From positions 1 to 7,008 of the forward strand of contig QIMA01000036.1 of assembly GCA_003233535.1 (NCBI GenBank): a stretch of 7,008 nucleotides of DNA. Direction: 5' to 3'. Of this stretch, positions 5,844-7,008 are shown piece after piece. Below the pieces are notes generated by a model. The model was not told the DNA's origin, searched no databases, and was given only the letters and a program-made list of their open reading frames with translations. Position 1 is the stretch's first letter; each line of letters starts with the position of its first letter. A program made the translations under genes and the position numbers. The stretch comes from Rhodanobacteraceae bacterium. Its GTDB lineage: Bacteria > Pseudomonadota > Gammaproteobacteria > Xanthomonadales > SZUA-5.

Positions 5844-5874
5844 ATGGCCGACTCCCAAATCCGGAGTCGGCCAT
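5844..5874. terminator. Perfect 12-bp inverted repeat, probable bidirectional terminator
   Basis: ATGGCCGACTCC (5844-5855) and GGAGTCGGCCAT (5863-5874) are exact reverse complements around a 7-base loop. The hairpin sits between the 3' ends of two convergent genes: it follows fadD and the inserted element on the plus strand and starts 9 bases past the amidohydrolase stop on the minus strand. No T-tract follows on either strand, so it is not a textbook intrinsic terminator, but its position and stem strength fit a shared transcript end or RNA-stabilising structure. Confidence 0.6.
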
Positions 5875-5883
5875 CTCGGTCGA

Positions 5884-7008
5884 TTAGGGTTGCGCATGAA
5901 CCTGTTTCGCACTGACCCAGGTCTGCAGCACTAGCAGGTCCACAACTTCGCGGGCCTGGGATGCGAATGGATCGCTGCCAAAGACCACGAAATCAGCCTG
6001 AAAGCCCGGACTTAAACGGCCCAGCTGACCCTCCTCGTAGCTGGCATAGGCTGCTCCAGCACTGTATGCCGCAATGGCCTCTGGCAGCGACACGCGTTGC
6101 TGCGGCAACCAGCCACCTGCTGGCTGCTGGGTTAGATCCTGCCGACTGATTGCCGCGTACAGTCCGAGCAGCGGCGAAACGCGCTCCACCGGAAAGTCGG
6201 AGCCAAAGGCCAGATGCGCACCGCTGTCTAGCAGCGATTTCCAAGCATAAGCACCTCTGATCCGATCTGATCCCAGTCGTGCCGGCACCCAGGGCATATC
6301 ACTGGTTGCATGGGTAGGCTGCATAGACGCAATCACGCCCAGCTGTGCGAACCGCGACAAATCAGCAGGGTCGACGATCTGAGCATGCTCGATGCGCCAC
6401 CGCGCCGCCGCCAAGTCGTCGCCTTTCACTTTTGCGTAGGTGTCTAGAACCATTTGATTGGCGCCGTCACCGATCGCGTGGGTCGCAATTTGCAGTCCAC
6501 ACTCAGATGCCCGACGCACCAGCTGTTCAAAGCGCGCCGGCTCAGTCAACCACAGACCGCGATGACCCGGTTCGTCGCTGTAATCGTCAAGCAAACGTGC
6601 GCCTCGACTGCCCAGCGCACCGTCGACGTACATCTTCACCGCACGCAGCTGCAGGCGGTCCCCGGGAGCGCCGACCGGGCCCAATCCACACAGTGCCTGC
6701 AGTGCCGCCGCATCACCGTTGGCGTGCGCGTAGACCCGAATGGGTAAGCCCTCGGTTCGGTCTAGCTCGCGCAAAATTTCAAACTGGGCCAACGAAACCC
6801 CCATATCGTGAACCCCAGTCAAGCCTTTCGCCGCGGCGTACGTCATTGCGGCGCGAAAAGCCTGGCGCAACTCGTTCTTGCTTGGCTGCGGGATCTGCTT
6901 AGCGATCAGCGCGATGGCTGCATCAATGAATACACCCGTGGGTTGCCCCTGCGCGTCGCGCAAGATCCGTCCGCCATCAGGCTGCCAGTCACCGTTGAGG
7001 TCCTTGCT
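5884..7008 (-). CDS. YtcJ-like amidohydrolase, C-terminal part (5' end beyond window)
   Basis: The frame is open from the right edge to a TAA at 5884-5886, giving the last 374 residues. It resembles family 3 amidohydrolases (YtcJ/AepA-like), metal-dependent TIM-barrel hydrolases of mostly unknown substrate. Visible motifs, numbered from the right edge: GGRILRD-x5-TG (11-25), VHDMG (66-70), KMYVDGALGSRGA (125-137), ATHAIGDGA (175-183), RIEHAQ (205-210), SMQPTHATSDMPW (228-240) and FGSDFPVE (268-275), where the Asp is the expected barrel-end catalytic residue. GRLSPGFQADFVVF (330-343) is the usual return to the small beta-sandwich domain. The N-terminal metal-binding HxH strand lies outside the window. 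A TTG at 6963-6961 could be mistaken for a start, but it encodes the Leu of GGRIL inside a conserved block. The gene is convergent with fadD and shares the hairpin at 5844-5874. Some relatives are exported; this cannot be judged here. Confidence 0.87.
   Translation of the reverse strand, partial: SKDLNGDWQPDGGRILRDAQGQPTGVFIDAAIALIAKQIPQPSKNELRQAFRAAMTYAAAKGLTGVHDMGVSLAQFEILRELDRTEGLPIRVYAHANGDAAALQALCGLGPVGAPGDRLQLRAVKMYVDGALGSRGARLLDDYSDEPGHRGLWLTEPARFEQLVRRASECGLQIATHAIGDGANQMVLDTYAKVKGDDLAAARWRIEHAQIVDPADLSRFAQLGVIASMQPTHATSDMPWVPARLGSDRIRGAYAWKSLLDSGAHLAFGSDFPVERVSPLLGLYAAISRQDLTQQPAGGWLPQQRVSLPEAIAAYSAGAAYASYEEGQLGRLSPGFQADFVVFGSDPFASQAREVVDLLVLQTWVSAKQVHAQP

Noticed and set aside
6345..6902. 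A 185-residue plus-strand frame inside the amidohydrolase region
   Set aside because: It is antisense to conserved motifs HAIGD and RIEHAQ, and is low-complexity and Arg-rich.
5884..6963. Amidohydrolase taken as a complete 359-residue gene starting at TTG 6963
   Set aside because: The frame stays open to the right edge and encodes the conserved GGRIL block across that TTG, so the gene is truncated by the window rather than starting there.

Overview
This window looks like chromosomal DNA from a GC-rich gammaproteobacterium. The evidence is a FadD-type acyl-CoA ligase with the classic proteobacterial motifs, an NTF2-like lipoprotein of a kind I recall from gammaproteobacteria, and clear AGGAG/GAGGAG ribosome binding sites. 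The lineage is inferred from protein style alone; there is no rRNA or other marker gene to fix it.

Layout, left to right. (a) Bases 1-192, minus strand: first 64 codons of a membrane-anchored or exported protein, probably of the CRTAC1/ASPIC-UnbV (FG-GAP propeller) type, running off the left edge. (b) Bases 335-3157, minus strand: a 940-residue fusion with five transmembrane helices that look like a diheme b-type cytochrome, then a five-CXXCH periplasmic cytochrome c region, a beta-rich domain and C-terminal TPR repeats. It precedes (a) in the transcription direction and probably shares a transcript with it. (c) Bases 3247-3427: first copy of a ~178-bp non-coding element with inverted ends. 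(d) Bases 3440-3898, minus strand: a small NTF2-like lipoprotein. It is divergent across an 85-bp gap from (e) 3984-5657, plus strand, a fadD-like long-chain acyl-CoA ligase. (f) Bases 5654-5836: second copy of the element, in the same orientation, whose left end overlaps the fadD stop codon. (g) Bases 5844-5874: a perfect 12-bp inverted repeat between convergent genes. (h) Bases 5884 to the right edge, minus strand: C-terminal 374 residues of a YtcJ-like amidohydrolase.

How it fits together: the cytochrome/CRTAC1 pair is a candidate membrane electron-transfer module, probably taking electrons from or giving them to the quinone pool through the b-type helices. FadD activates fatty acids for beta-oxidation or lipid synthesis. 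The lipoprotein and amidohydrolase have no visible functional link to either.

The least ordinary content is the repeated MITE-like element (two copies, about 93 % identical by hand alignment, no transposase in either) with one copy exactly at the end of fadD, and the domain architecture of the large cytochrome. I see no tRNA, rRNA, CRISPR array, transposase gene or phage gene.
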